Below are positions 16,524 to 24,741 of a stretch of DNA of 43,927 bases, piece by piece. The position numbers were made by a program, and so were the translations under genes. The notes beneath the pieces were generated by a model that was not told where the DNA came from, ran no database searches, and saw only the letters and a list, made by a program, of their open reading frames with translations. The stretch is taken from contig JACPKR010000027.1 in assembly GCA_016186945.1 (NCBI GenBank), forward strand, positions 1 through 43,927, in the 5' to 3' direction. Numbering within the stretch: position 1 is the stretch's first letter; each line of letters opens with the position of its first letter. The DNA comes from Deltaproteobacteria bacterium (GTDB lineage: Bacteria > Bdellovibrionota_B > Oligoflexia > Oligoflexales > Bog-1112).

Positions 16524-17204
16524 ATGAATGCAAAAAACAAAACCGTGATCGCCATCGTCGGAATCCTTGCCATCGCAAGCCTTGTCGTCCTCTATCTTCG
16601 CGAGGACATAAAGGAAGAAATTACTGAAGAGCTTGTCATCGAAGGCGACTCGGTTCTTGAAAAAGCTGACCGCCTGGTTACTCCCCCAGATGATGACGAA
16701 TTCGAACCGTGGAAAGCACCTGTAACAACTCCCGCAGTGGAGGCCGCGCGCGCTGAGGAACCCCCCGAACTGCCCAAAGAACTCGTTGCAGAACTTAGGA
16801 AGCAAAAAGACGAACTTGCAACACTCGCCGAAAAACACTGTGGGAAAGAAGAAGCCAGCAGCTACATGAAATTCCTGGACTGCATGTTCCCCGCAGGAGA
16901 TGTCTCTGCTGAACAAGCAAAGGCGTGCTTCAAATCCATCGACACCACAGACCCCGAACTTATGGAATGCGAAGAACGCGTCCAGGAAGCCAAGGCTCGG
17001 AAATATTGCAACGACGAAGAAGTTAAGGAAGTCGTCGCACTCTCCCGATGCCTTACGAAAGGTTCCCTTCATAAACTTCTTTTGGACGAACACTTTGAAG
17101 AAGCGGAAAAAGTGAACGAAGAATGTATGCGGGAATTCTCAATCTCAGAACTTTCCGAACCCTGCCTTTCAGGCCTCATGGCCCTTCCGGAGGAACAACA
17201 GTAA
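16524..17204 (+). CDS. Membrane-anchored cysteine-rich helical protein, unknown
   Basis: This 226-residue protein has one N-terminal transmembrane or uncleaved signal segment (TVIAIVGILAIASLVVLYL), a low-complexity acidic/Pro linker (to about residue 85), then a helical domain with eight Cys. Some are paired in C-x(9-20)-C steps (KHCGKEE, FLDCMFP, KACFKS, ECEERV), suggesting a disulfide-stapled periplasmic helical bundle. AGGAG lies about 10 nt upstream of the ATG. Its stop lies 1 nt from the stop of the convergent lipoprotein gene. The family is not recognised. Confidence 0.65.
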   Translation: MNAKNKTVIAIVGILAIASLVVLYLREDIKEEITEELVIEGDSVLEKADRLVTPPDDDEFEPWKAPVTTPAVEAARAEEPPELPKELVAELRKQKDELATLAEKHCGKEEASSYMKFLDCMFPAGDVSAEQAKACFKSIDTTDPELMECEERVQEAKARKYCNDEEVKEVVALSRCLTKGSLHKLLLDEHFEEAEKVNEECMREFSISELSEPCLSGLMALPEEQQ

Positions 17205-17205
17205 T

Positions 17206-18654
17206 TCAGGGGACACTATCGTTTTCTTTTGGTCGACTGAAGAAGGTGTCTAAAAATCCTGAGGAGGTTTGTATACACTCGTTCTCCCTAACCATACACA
17301 ATTTCAAATCTTGGAGCATCTTGCACTTCCAAAGCCCAAATCCCCAGCTAGATTCCGCAAATTTGCTGCAGGAAGGCATGCAAACCGATGAATCCGCATC
17401 CCAACTGCAATTTTCTTTTGCAATATTACAATTCCTTTCGTCGAAAACATGGCATTTGGGGGCACAGAATTCTGCTGACGAAGCGCCTGTGTATGTTTTC
17501 ATCAGCGGCGCACAGTTTGCTCCCGTGCAATCGTCATGACCTTTATGTTGGGTGCAATCAAGCGCGGGAGCGTGCCGGCCAGAGAAGAATAAGGCAATGG
17601 CGTTCTTGGCTATAAAATTATTACCTTCAGCCAATTTTTCATCAATAAACTTAATGACCTTCCAATTGAAGCCTACTGACTCATAGAAATTAAAGGGCAG
17701 GATCGTGAAGGCATGTTCTGTCCCCCCTGTCTTTCTGATGAAAAAGTGATAGTTTTGAAACTCGTCTAGCAATTCAACTACAAACTCGACCCCTTTTTCT
17801 CTCTTCGTAAAAACTCCGAGACCGCATGTCGTTTCCAACGAGAGGGTTCCCATACAATCGCCTGACTTTCCGAAGCTATCCGTAACTACCTTCCATTTCT
17901 TATCTTCCTCTTCCGGCAAAGACCCTGTGTGAAGCACTAGCTCCAAATTGCTAAGAGGTGTGTCTCCGCAATAAACCGTGTCACCTTCCTTTCGAAGCTC
18001 CTCTTTACAGACAAGCCTGACCGTAGCACGGTTCTTCTCTGACGGGTCGCGCAGGAGGCTTTTAATCTCCCACCGAGACGCCGACTTCATGTACATAGCC
18101 TTACCTAGGGTTACAGACGTCAACTCGCTTCGAAACGCCTCTTCCTCGTAAATCTCGCTGAGGGTATATGTGAGGGTTAAGCCCTGAGTGATGGTTAAGC
18201 CCTGAGTGATGGTTACACCCTCAGTGAGGGTTTTCGGAGGAGCCTGCAAGGTGGCGTAGATGCTTGACTGCTGCCCCTCCGCTCCCTCCGCTGTAAACAG
18301 GACAGACGTGTCTCCGTCAGCTTCATCCTGATGAGAAGATCGCGTGTAGCCAACTTGTTCCTTCCAGGAAAACTCGTTCAGCTTGAAATTACATGCCTCT
18401 CCCTCGAAGAATTGAGGGGAGGACTTCTCATCAAACGTTCCCTCGCCAGAGCTTCCACACTTGTACCCGATCTTCCATTCCACGGGCGGAGTATTCAGCT
18501 GCGGCCCGGCTGTCAAAGCTAAGCCTGCTCCGAAGTTTATACTGACAGAGACTGGCCTTCTGACAGAGCGATCGTCTTTCTCAATCTTCTGCAAAGCTAG
18601 CTGGCAAGCTGGGATTAGAACTGAGATGCAGAGGAACGTAGATAATATATGCAT
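17206..18654 (-). CDS. Putative lipoprotein with C-terminal Cys-rich domain, paralogue of its neighbour
   Basis: This 482-residue protein starts MHILSTFLCISVLIPACQLA, a signal peptide with lipobox-like IPAC. The first 330 residues share an architecture with the gene at 18680: W-x-I-x-Y-x-C, E-x-C-x-F-x-L-x-x-F-x-W and, later, F-T-I-L-P-F. An 18-bp DNA repeat encodes TITQGLTITQGL (about 18175-18215). The last 110 residues hold about 14 Cys (from ALDCTQHKGHDDCTGANC), like a PSI-type or EGF-like disulfide knot. It is probably surface-exposed. It follows the paralogue by 25 nt, so they form an operon. Function is unknown. Confidence 0.7.
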   Translation of the reverse strand: MHILSTFLCISVLIPACQLALQKIEKDDRSVRRPVSVSINFGAGLALTAGPQLNTPPVEWKIGYKCGSSGEGTFDEKSSPQFFEGEACNFKLNEFSWKEQVGYTRSSHQDEADGDTSVLFTAEGAEGQQSSIYATLQAPPKTLTEGVTITQGLTITQGLTLTYTLSEIYEEEAFRSELTSVTLGKAMYMKSASRWEIKSLLRDPSEKNRATVRLVCKEELRKEGDTVYCGDTPLSNLELVLHTGSLPEEEDKKWKVVTDSFGKSGDCMGTLSLETTCGLGVFTKREKGVEFVVELLDEFQNYHFFIRKTGGTEHAFTILPFNFYESVGFNWKVIKFIDEKLAEGNNFIAKNAIALFFSGRHAPALDCTQHKGHDDCTGANCAPLMKTYTGASSAEFCAPKCHVFDERNCNIAKENCSWDADSSVCMPSCSKFAESSWGFGLWKCKMLQDLKLCMVRENECIQTSSGFLDTFFSRPKENDSVP

Positions 18655-18679
18655 GTTTTTCTCAGCGCCCGCATTTCTT

Positions 18680-19600
18680 TCAACTCGCAGGGGTGACTAC
18701 AATCGAGAATGGCAGAACCGTAAACCCAAAGTTATTTCCTTTCTTTGCGCCTAAAATGAGAAAGTAGATCTTGTTTTCCTCTATTTCTGAGAAACTTAGT
18801 TGCAAGGTGTCGGGAATCTTCTGCGATTCGCCCAAAAGCCCCAAGACTTTCTTGTACCCCTCCATTGTTCTTTCGATGGGTTCTCCAGAGACAATCGCGT
18901 CAATGTCACTAAGGCTGTAATCGCCACATTTAGGAAGTTCCCCCGACTCCATTTCCATTTCACCGGTGCATTCCAAGTGAAGAGTGACAGTAAATCCCTT
19001 ATCAGATTTCACCGGTGCAATCTTACTGAGTTTCAATTCGGGCTGCTTGATACTCTGAAAATTCACCAAGGCTTTTATAGACTGAAGCGTGTTCCTAAGT
19101 TCTTGTCCGATCACAAATTGACCTATTACATATTCAATGTTGTTGTCTTCGCTCTTGATTATTGGCACTGTTCGGAGGACCTTGGCATAGGCACCCTTGC
19201 TTTCGCCGCTATCCACAAAGAACGCCTGATCCGTGGTCGAGTAGGGAGAACTCTCGCTGTCCCAATAGTCTTGTCCCGTTTCCCGGCTATACTTCGATAT
19301 TACCCCCCAATTAAAGCTCTGAAGCCTGAATTTACAAGTTTCATCAACAAGGAAAGTCTGGGTATTCACAGTCTTCTTTATCAATTTTCCTTTTCCTGAT
19401 TGAGCACAGTCGTACTCGATTTCCCAGTCTGCAAGTTCCTCTCCTCCTTCTGTTAATCCCAAACCCTGACCTGCCACTTGGGAGGTATCGATTCGGACGT
19501 TGAGCGCCGATTTTTTCTTGCTGCGTTTGCCAATTTCGATCCGTTTGGGCACGCAGGAACTTACGAGCATGGCACTAAGGAAGAAAAAAATGTAATACAT
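18680..19600 (-). CDS. Putative lipoprotein, first of a tandem paralogous pair
   Basis: This 306-residue protein has a signal peptide ending in the lipobox VSSC (MYYIFFFLSAMLVSSCVPK). The ATG at 19600 has GAGGAG about 8 nt upstream. Shared blocks with the next gene (WEIEYDC, CKFRLQSFNW, FGFTVLPFS) mark a duplicated family, but this copy lacks the Cys-rich tail. The mature protein is beta-prone. The partner, ligand and role are unknown. The upstream region carries an A2 fragment and a MITE-like insertion. Confidence 0.7.
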   Translation of the reverse strand: MYYIFFFLSAMLVSSCVPKRIEIGKRSKKKSALNVRIDTSQVAGQGLGLTEGGEELADWEIEYDCAQSGKGKLIKKTVNTQTFLVDETCKFRLQSFNWGVISKYSRETGQDYWDSESSPYSTTDQAFFVDSGESKGAYAKVLRTVPIIKSEDNNIEYVIGQFVIGQELRNTLQSIKALVNFQSIKQPELKLSKIAPVKSDKGFTVTLHLECTGEMEMESGELPKCGDYSLSDIDAIVSGEPIERTMEGYKKVLGLLGESQKIPDTLQLSFSEIEENKIYFLILGAKKGNNFGFTVLPFSIVVTPAS

Positions 19601-19663
19601 CGCAAAACTCCTCTTCTGTTGTGTATATTGATTTCAAAATATTCTATCATAAATAGACAAATC

Positions 19664-19694
19664 AGGAAGAGGGAGGTTTGGGGGGGCGAGGGAA
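19664..19694 (-). repeat. Truncated A2 module
   Basis: On the minus strand it reads TTCCCTCGCCCCCCCAAACC then CTCCC, the C-tract half of A2. It abuts the left target duplication of the MITE-like element and is 64 nt upstream of the 19600 start. Confidence 0.65.
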
Positions 19695-19893
19695 AAGCCC
19701 AGGGCCTGTTCATATGAAAAAAGGTTAAGAGAATTTCCGTCATTGCGAGCGAATGCGAAGCAATCCAGGCTGAAGTTTGCCCACCTTGGTAAGCGGCAGA
19801 CGACCTGGATTGCTTCGTCGGGCTTCGCCCTTCTCGCAATGACGTTATTTTTTCTCATTCCATTCTCATATGAACAGGCCCTGGGGAAAAGCC
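19690..19893. mobile_element. MITE-like 184-bp insertion with 10-bp target duplication
   Basis: Inverted ends CAGGGCCTGTTCATATGA (19700-19717) and TCATATGAACAGGCCCTG (19866-19883) match perfectly over 18 bp. They are flanked by direct repeats GGGAAAAGCC (19690-19699 and 19884-19893). No transposase is encoded. The interior holds a second inverted structure of the widespread GTCATTGCGAG / GAAGCAATCCAGG type (about 19739-19844). Immediately to the right is CCTGCCCTGAGCAAAGCGAA, another common intergenic repeat. With the A2 fragment it fills the 337-bp gap between divergent genes. Confidence 0.8.
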
Positions 19894-19937
19894 TGCCCTG
19901 AGCAAAGCGAAGGGTCGCTCCCTCAAAAGGCAGAACA

Positions 19938-20630
19938 ATGAAAAACTGGCGGAATTTACTCCTTGTCGTTTTGAATATCTTTTTTCTACCTTTTCTGCTG
20001 GAAGGGTGTTTCCCCCAGCAGGCGCAGAAACGTTCAAAAATCGACTTTAAAGGCGAAATTAAAAAGGGTGACTCACAGGTTACCCTTTTCATGGCTTTCA
20101 GAAGCCCCGAGGACAACAGGAACTTCTTCCAGCATTACATCGCCGCCGCTCCTTTGTTAAAAACCAAGCAAGACACTTACAAACTTAACCTGGCAGTCAT
20201 AAACATTAAGGCGGATGTGTCTCCGTCGGTGCTCAAATCGCACCTCGTACGTGATTTGAACGACGAGATGAAAGGGAAGAATTACACATTCGAACCAGAA
20301 AAAGCAGTGTTCTTCGACCCCATCCATCGTTACGATCCATGGGATGCACCACTAGCTTTGATCAGTAAAGAGAAAGAAGCTTTCAAGAAACTCAATGCAT
20401 TGATCAATGAGACCGTCATGAAGATCGAGCATGCAGCCATGGCCGGCGAGTATATTCCTGACCAGTTCCAGCCGCATATCATTGTCGCATCAAGGTCGTT
20501 TTTGAATGAGCACACGGGGGTCTTGTCAAAGGAGCAAAGTCTGGGCATTCGCGATCAAATTCTCCAAGCCCTCAACCAACGCATTGAGAAGTCAAGTCAA
20601 AGCTACCCCCTCATCTTGATGACAGAGTGA
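19938..20630 (+). CDS. Putative lipoprotein, unknown
   Basis: This 230-residue protein has a signal peptide and a good lipobox (LLEGC, Cys at about residue 24). The mature region is mixed alpha/beta, with FMAFRSPEDNRNFFQHYIAA, a helical middle and FQPHIIVASRSF near the C-terminus. That last segment resembles one half of a 2H-phosphoesterase H-x-[ST] site, but a second motif is not seen, so the assignment is not made. The promoter region was probably altered by the MITE-like insertion ending 45 nt upstream. Confidence 0.65.
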   Translation: MKNWRNLLLVVLNIFFLPFLLEGCFPQQAQKRSKIDFKGEIKKGDSQVTLFMAFRSPEDNRNFFQHYIAAAPLLKTKQDTYKLNLAVINIKADVSPSVLKSHLVRDLNDEMKGKNYTFEPEKAVFFDPIHRYDPWDAPLALISKEKEAFKKLNALINETVMKIEHAAMAGEYIPDQFQPHIIVASRSFLNEHTGVLSKEQSLGIRDQILQALNQRIEKSSQSYPLILMTE

Positions 20631-20642
20631 GTGTTCCCCCTG

Positions 20643-20767
20643 GGGCAAGGAGGTGGTTTGGAGGAAACTGCGCAGCTGGTTCCTCCAAGAAATCCCGGGG
20701 AGGCGACGGTTCCCTCACCCCCCCACCCCCCCCTCTCCCTATTTGCCCCAAGTGGCTTACGCATTAC
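20643..20767 (+). repeat. Family A composite repeat, left terminus truncated
   Basis: A1 (20645-20688), A2 (about 20694-20737) and an intact right terminus TTGCCCCAAGTGGCTTACG...AC (20743-20767). Only GGGGCAA of the left terminus remains. It lies between two plus-strand genes, ending about 60 nt before the PilT-like start. Confidence 0.88.
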
Positions 20768-20828
20768 CTAAACTTTTCCCCCTAAAATCCGAACAGTCCA
20801 CGGCCTAAGCTTCGGTGAGGTGTTTTGT

Positions 20829-22658
20829 ATGCAACGGTTTAAGGAGATCTTGAAAGATTCCATCAAAACGGGAGCTTCCCATCTCGAACTTAAAGCAGGA
20901 GGGGTGCCCACACTTCACAAGGAAGAGCATAAGAAGGAACTTCAACAGCATGGTGTCGTAGGGAAAGAGTGGCTGGCCGGTATCGCGAAGATGCTCTTTG
21001 CAGGAGGGTTTGAATCTTTAGAAAGCGGGCAAGCACAACAGAGCAAGCTATCTATTCCCAGAGTCGGTGAACTGCTCCTCTTGGCCAAAAGTCGGGGGGG
21101 AATGTCCATTACCGTCTACTTTCCACCGAACGGGGAGACGCTTTTCAAAAAACACTGGGAGCAGTCCCTGGCCGAAGCCGCCGAAAAGCCTCCCGTAAGC
21201 ACAGCTGGCGAAGGTTTCGAGAAACCCCAGACGATCGGGTTCGTGCCAAGTGCAGACTTCTTCGCTGCTCCTGAAGAATCTGGAGGAGAGGCTGTTCCCT
21301 TGCCCCCCGACACAAAACAACCACCTGACTCCGTGGGCTTGGATATAGAATTTGGGGGAGCGACGGTTCCCTCACCCCCCCAAGCCCCCCTCTCCCTGGA
21401 GGAGGAGGTTCCCTCGCCCCCCCAAGCCCCCCTCTCCCTAAAGGACTCCGTGGGCTTGGATATAGAATTTGGGGGAGGCGACGCTTCACTCGCCCCCCCA
21501 GCCCCCCTCTCCCTAAAGGACTCCGTGGGCATCGACTTTTCAATTGAGATCCAAGGCGAGGTTGCGACGGGCGGGGGTCAGCTCCCGATAGATAGTCTTT
21601 TGAAAAATATGGTGAGCAGACGATCGAGTGACCTCCACCTCACTTGTGGGCACTTGATCGCTTTTCGGGTGGACGGCGACATTGTACGAGAAGAGAAAGG
21701 ACCTCCGCTATCTCCTGCGATGCTTGAACACCTCCTACTCCCGATTATCCCGGACTTTAAGCGTGCCCAGTTTGCAAAGTTCTGGGACGTGGACTTCGCC
21801 TATGCCTTGGCTGGAGTGGGACGTTTTCGGGTCAATCTTTTCCGCGATAATCACGGCGTAGGGGCGGTGTTCCGCTATATTCCCGACAAAGTCCTGACTC
21901 TGGAAGAATTGGGAGCGCCCGATGCGCTCTTCAACTTCTGTAAGATGGCGAAGGGTCTCGTCCTTGTGACGGGTCCGACAGGAAGCGGGAAGTCGACCAC
22001 ACAAGCCGCGATGATCGACTTTATAAATGAGGCCCGCCACGAGCACATTATAACCATCGAAGATCCCATTGAGTTCGTCCATCCCCAAAAGAAGTGCCTT
22101 ATCAACCAACGGGAAGTGGGGAAGCACACGGAGTCGTTTTCCCAAGCCTTGCGAGCAGCACTACGGGAAGATCCTGATGTCGTGCTGGTGGGCGAGCTGC
22201 GCGACCTGGAAACAACTTCCATCGCGCTTGAAACTGCCGAGACTGGTCACCTGGTCTTCGGCACCCTTCACACAAACACCGCGGTTTCGACAATAGACCG
22301 TGTCATAGACCAGTACCCAACGGAACAACAGAGGATCATCCGCAACACGCTTGCCGCATCCCTCCGCGGTGTAGTCACCCAGGTTCTCTGCCGGAAAAAG
22401 GAGGGCGGGCGCTGCGCAGCCTATGAAATCCTCGTGACGGATGATGCCGTCGCCGCCATGATCCGAGAGGGGAAAAATCATATGATCCCTAGCCACATGC
22501 AGACACAGAAAGCGGCTGGAAACCGCCTACTCAACGAATCCCTTCTCAAGTTGGTCATGGAGGGTTTAGTTGACTACGAAGAGGCCTGGAAAAAGTCTAT
22601 AAATAGGAAGGAATTCGAGGAGACCTTGAAAAAGAAGGGCGGCAGCCGGGCGGCATAG
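20829..22658 (+). CDS. PilT-type secretion/retraction ATPase with duplicated N-domain and repeat-derived linker
   Basis: This 609-residue protein has a C-terminal PilT-like hexameric ATPase (about 245-609): N-domain SRRSSDLHLTCG, arginine region VGRFRVNLFRDN, Walker A GPTGSGKST (G382 to T390), Asp box IITIEDPIEFVH, Walker B DVVLVGELRDLET, His box GTLHTN. PilT is normally about 350 residues and powers type IV pilus retraction. Residues 1-110 look like a second, degenerate PilT N-domain (SIKTGASHLELKAGG). Residues about 174-237 are encoded by three A2 repeat copies and read PSPPQAPLSL twice. ATG 20829 follows GTGAGG. No other pilus gene is nearby. Confidence 0.88.
   Translation: MQRFKEILKDSIKTGASHLELKAGGVPTLHKEEHKKELQQHGVVGKEWLAGIAKMLFAGGFESLESGQAQQSKLSIPRVGELLLLAKSRGGMSITVYFPPNGETLFKKHWEQSLAEAAEKPPVSTAGEGFEKPQTIGFVPSADFFAAPEESGGEAVPLPPDTKQPPDSVGLDIEFGGATVPSPPQAPLSLEEEVPSPPQAPLSLKDSVGLDIEFGGGDASLAPPAPLSLKDSVGIDFSIEIQGEVATGGGQLPIDSLLKNMVSRRSSDLHLTCGHLIAFRVDGDIVREEKGPPLSPAMLEHLLLPIIPDFKRAQFAKFWDVDFAYALAGVGRFRVNLFRDNHGVGAVFRYIPDKVLTLEELGAPDALFNFCKMAKGLVLVTGPTGSGKSTTQAAMIDFINEARHEHIITIEDPIEFVHPQKKCLINQREVGKHTESFSQALRAALREDPDVVLVGELRDLETTSIALETAETGHLVFGTLHTNTAVSTIDRVIDQYPTEQQRIIRNTLAASLRGVVTQVLCRKKEGGRCAAYEILVTDDAVAAMIREGKNHMIPSHMQTQKAAGNRLLNESLLKLVMEGLVDYEEAWKKSINRKEFEETLKKKGGSRAA
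21353..21514 (+). repeat. Three in-frame A2 repeat copies inside a coding region
   Basis: Copies at about 21353-21398, 21405-21440 and 21470-21514 carry the GGTTCCCTC(A/G)CCCCCC and CCCCCTCTCCCT blocks of A2. A 34-bp flank starting GACTCCGTGGGCTTGGATAT recurs at about 21327 and 21444, so the unit spread by local duplication. All are translated in the PilT-like protein. Confidence 0.85.
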
Positions 22659-22773
22659 CCTACGTTAAAAGCCTTATTGCACCGTTGCTTTTCACCAACT
22701 TGACGTATATATAGAGAAGTCCGGACTCATCCCGGATTTATCAGTACCTTCATTAGTTAGGAGAATGATCTGA

Positions 22774-22977
22774 ATGCCAGGTGTGTACAGCAAACCAGGT
22801 GAACCTCTCGATAGGATTATGCGTGCCTTTAAGAAACAAGTTGAGAAGGCCGGGGTCATCGGAGACCTCAAGAAACGAATGCACTACGAGAAACCTTCCA
22901 TCCGACTGAAAAAGAAATCCATTGCCGCAAGAAAGAGACGTCTGAAACAGCTGCGTAAGTTCGGTCAAGCCGAGTAG
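22774..22977 (+). CDS. rpsU: Small ribosomal subunit protein bS21
   Basis: This 67-residue, very basic protein has the bS21 pattern: N-terminal GEPLDRIMRAFKKQVEKAG, central KKRMHYEKPS and the C-terminal KKSIAARKRRLKQLRK helix. It joins the 30S platform near the mRNA 3'-end/anti-SD region and affects initiation on SD-bearing messages. TAGGAG lies about 10 nt before the ATG. It stands after the PilT-like gene with a gap of 115 bp. Confidence 0.95.
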   Translation: MPGVYSKPGEPLDRIMRAFKKQVEKAGVIGDLKKRMHYEKPSIRLKKKSIAARKRRLKQLRKFGQAE

Positions 22978-23028
22978 GGTTGAGGGCAGTTGTCCCTCGC
23001 TAAAAAAACCTCCTGCGATGGAGCTAAT

Positions 23029-23175
23029 ATGCGTCGTTCTTTTCGTGATGTCGTTTACGGTTCAATCTATTTCGTCCTTACTTCTGCCTTTTTCGTTGTC
23101 AACCTTCCCGCTAAACTCTGGGTGAAAACCACTCTCTCCCACAAGATTGTGAAGAGGAATTGTGTGCACGAATAA
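23029..23175 (+). CDS. Short putative membrane peptide
   Basis: A 48-residue frame starts at ATG 23029 with GGAGCTAAT just upstream. It contains one hydrophobic segment (YGSIYFVLTSAFFVVNLPA) and a basic tail. It ends 17 nt before the chosen start of the solute-binding protein. There is no homology I can name; it may be a leader or a spurious frame. Confidence 0.35.
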   Translation: MRRSFRDVVYGSIYFVLTSAFFVVNLPAKLWVKTTLSHKIVKRNCVHE

Positions 23176-23192
23176 CGATCACATGGATACTT

Positions 23193-24623
23193 ATGTTTCG
23201 TCATGTGGCCGCTGTGCTTCTCCTGATAGGAAGCGTTGAGGTGGAAGAGGAAAGAAGTCTGCGAGCAATCTTCAACCTTCGCTACTTCACAGGTAACGGG
23301 GATCTTCTCCAAGCGGGGAACATCAATTTTTCACTCGAATATTACCTCCTGGAAAATTTAGGCGCAGGTCTAGTCTACGAAAACTGGTACAGCCCCGACA
23401 ACTGGGATCCTCTTCTTGCGGAAGATTGGAAACAAGTCGACAACACAAAGTGGCTTTTTCACCTCCGTAGGTCGTTGAACTGGAGCGATGGCTCCCCTAT
23501 GCTCCTTTCCGAATTGAAAGCACATTTTGAACGACTCCGGGATCACGGTTCGCGCCACATTTCGATCCTCAAAAATTTGAAAGACATAGACACTGACGAC
23601 GCCAGACATACACTCCTTTTCATTTTCAAAGATCCCGTCAATGACAGTTTCATCCATGAACTCGCCCTTGCCGATGCCGTTGTCCTTCACCCCAGAAATC
23701 TCAAAGGTGACTGGTCAGTGACCTCCGGTCCTTACTACATAGCTTCACAGAGTAGAGAAAAATTGCTCCTAAAAGCCAACCCCTCGTTTGTCAATGCACG
23801 TCCGATCATTAAAACCATCGAAATACTTCCCCCAAAAGCAGTTGAGCGTGAGGGTACCTTTGACGTCATGAAGCGACCGGCATATTCCTTTCACTCTCAC
23901 GTTCAAAACTTGGAGAAACGGGCAGGAAAAGTGTGGAGTGGGTATCCTGTCACGATCTACTATTTTCGTTTCCGCAGAGAGCATGAGTTGTTCGCTCGAC
24001 AAAGAGTGAGGCAAGCGTTCGCCCAACTAGTGGCCGAAGCGTTTCAGGATGTCCAAATTCCCCACTCTATTGTCTACGACGATCAGATGATTCCCAACGG
24101 CTTCAAGGGCAGGCTCAAGGATTGGCATCCACGAGAGAAGGGAGACCTGTCAGCCTTACGATCGGAAATCAAGAGCTTGAAAAAACAAGCGCTGACCATC
24201 CGCTGGCAAGAAAAAGCCAGTCCACTTTTATCGGAAAAACTTAAGCTTGCGGCGCAAAAGCATGGCATTCAAATTTCCCTGTGCCTTGATGAGGAGGAAG
24301 GGATTTTCGCAGAGTTTGTAAATATCATCGGGAATCAGCGCGACCCACTTGGTACGTGGAACTTTCTCTACGGAGAAGGAGGGCCTGTTCACGATTTCTA
24401 TCCAGATGTCGAACGATTATTTGCCGATATTGCTAGAAACCCTCGGGAATCCGAAAGAGAAGCGCTTTTACACGATTTACACCGCCAGGCATTGGAGCAT
24501 AGTCACCTTGTCCCTTTCATGGCTGAGCATAACGCTATCCTTGCCAGCAAAGCCGTTGACCTCTCGCGGACTAACCCCTTCGACCAGCGCTTGCGATTTT
24601 TTGAAATGAAATGGGCCGACTGA
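23193..24623 (+). CDS. Family 5 (peptide/nickel type) extracellular solute-binding protein, orphan
   Basis: This 476-residue protein resembles SBP_bac_5/OppA-type periplasmic binding proteins. The diagnostic N-terminal module YENWYSPDNWDPLLAEDWKQVDN...WLFHLRRSLNWSDGSPMLLSEL is clear, followed by TSGPYYIAS and the ARQRVRQAFAQLV segment. The N-terminus is hydrophobic (MFRHVAAVLLLIGS), so it is probably exported. No permease or ATPase genes are adjacent, so it would depend on an unlinked transporter or act as a stand-alone receptor. The start is uncertain: ATG 23193 is used; a TTG at 23160 in the same frame follows GAGGAAT but at poor spacing. Confidence 0.8.
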   Translation: MFRHVAAVLLLIGSVEVEEERSLRAIFNLRYFTGNGDLLQAGNINFSLEYYLLENLGAGLVYENWYSPDNWDPLLAEDWKQVDNTKWLFHLRRSLNWSDGSPMLLSELKAHFERLRDHGSRHISILKNLKDIDTDDARHTLLFIFKDPVNDSFIHELALADAVVLHPRNLKGDWSVTSGPYYIASQSREKLLLKANPSFVNARPIIKTIEILPPKAVEREGTFDVMKRPAYSFHSHVQNLEKRAGKVWSGYPVTIYYFRFRREHELFARQRVRQAFAQLVAEAFQDVQIPHSIVYDDQMIPNGFKGRLKDWHPREKGDLSALRSEIKSLKKQALTIRWQEKASPLLSEKLKLAAQKHGIQISLCLDEEEGIFAEFVNIIGNQRDPLGTWNFLYGEGGPVHDFYPDVERLFADIARNPRESEREALLHDLHRQALEHSHLVPFMAEHNAILASKAVDLSRTNPFDQRLRFFEMKWAD

Positions 24624-24629
24624 GCAATA

Positions 24630-24673
24630 GCAAGGAGGTGGTTTGGAGGAAACTGCGCAGCTGGTTCCTCCAA
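24630..24673 (+). repeat. A1 hairpin repeat
   Basis: Complete A1 module on the plus strand, 6 nt after the solute-binding protein stop and 68 nt before the YggT ATG. Confidence 0.85.
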
Positions 24674-24716
24674 GAAAGCTTCGCTCACTTGCCACAAATT
24701 GGTCTCGGAGCTACTC

Positions 24717-24722
24717 TATAAT
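24717..24722 (+). promoter_or_regulatory. Candidate -10 box upstream of yggT-like gene
   Basis: TATAAT lies 20 nt before the ATG, just after an A1 repeat. No convincing -35 is seen at normal spacing, so confidence is low. Confidence 0.3.
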
Positions 24723-24741
24723 AGACGCGAAAGGAAATAAA

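Noticed and set aside
19938-20630. 2H-phosphoesterase (LigT-like) assignment from FQPHIIVAS.
   Set aside because: Only one H-x-x motif is seen and the protein is a lipoprotein; evidence is too thin.
21048-21543. Minus-strand frames rich in PRSPLGRGGLGG repeats.
   Set aside because: They are the reverse reading of A2 copies inside the PilT-like gene.
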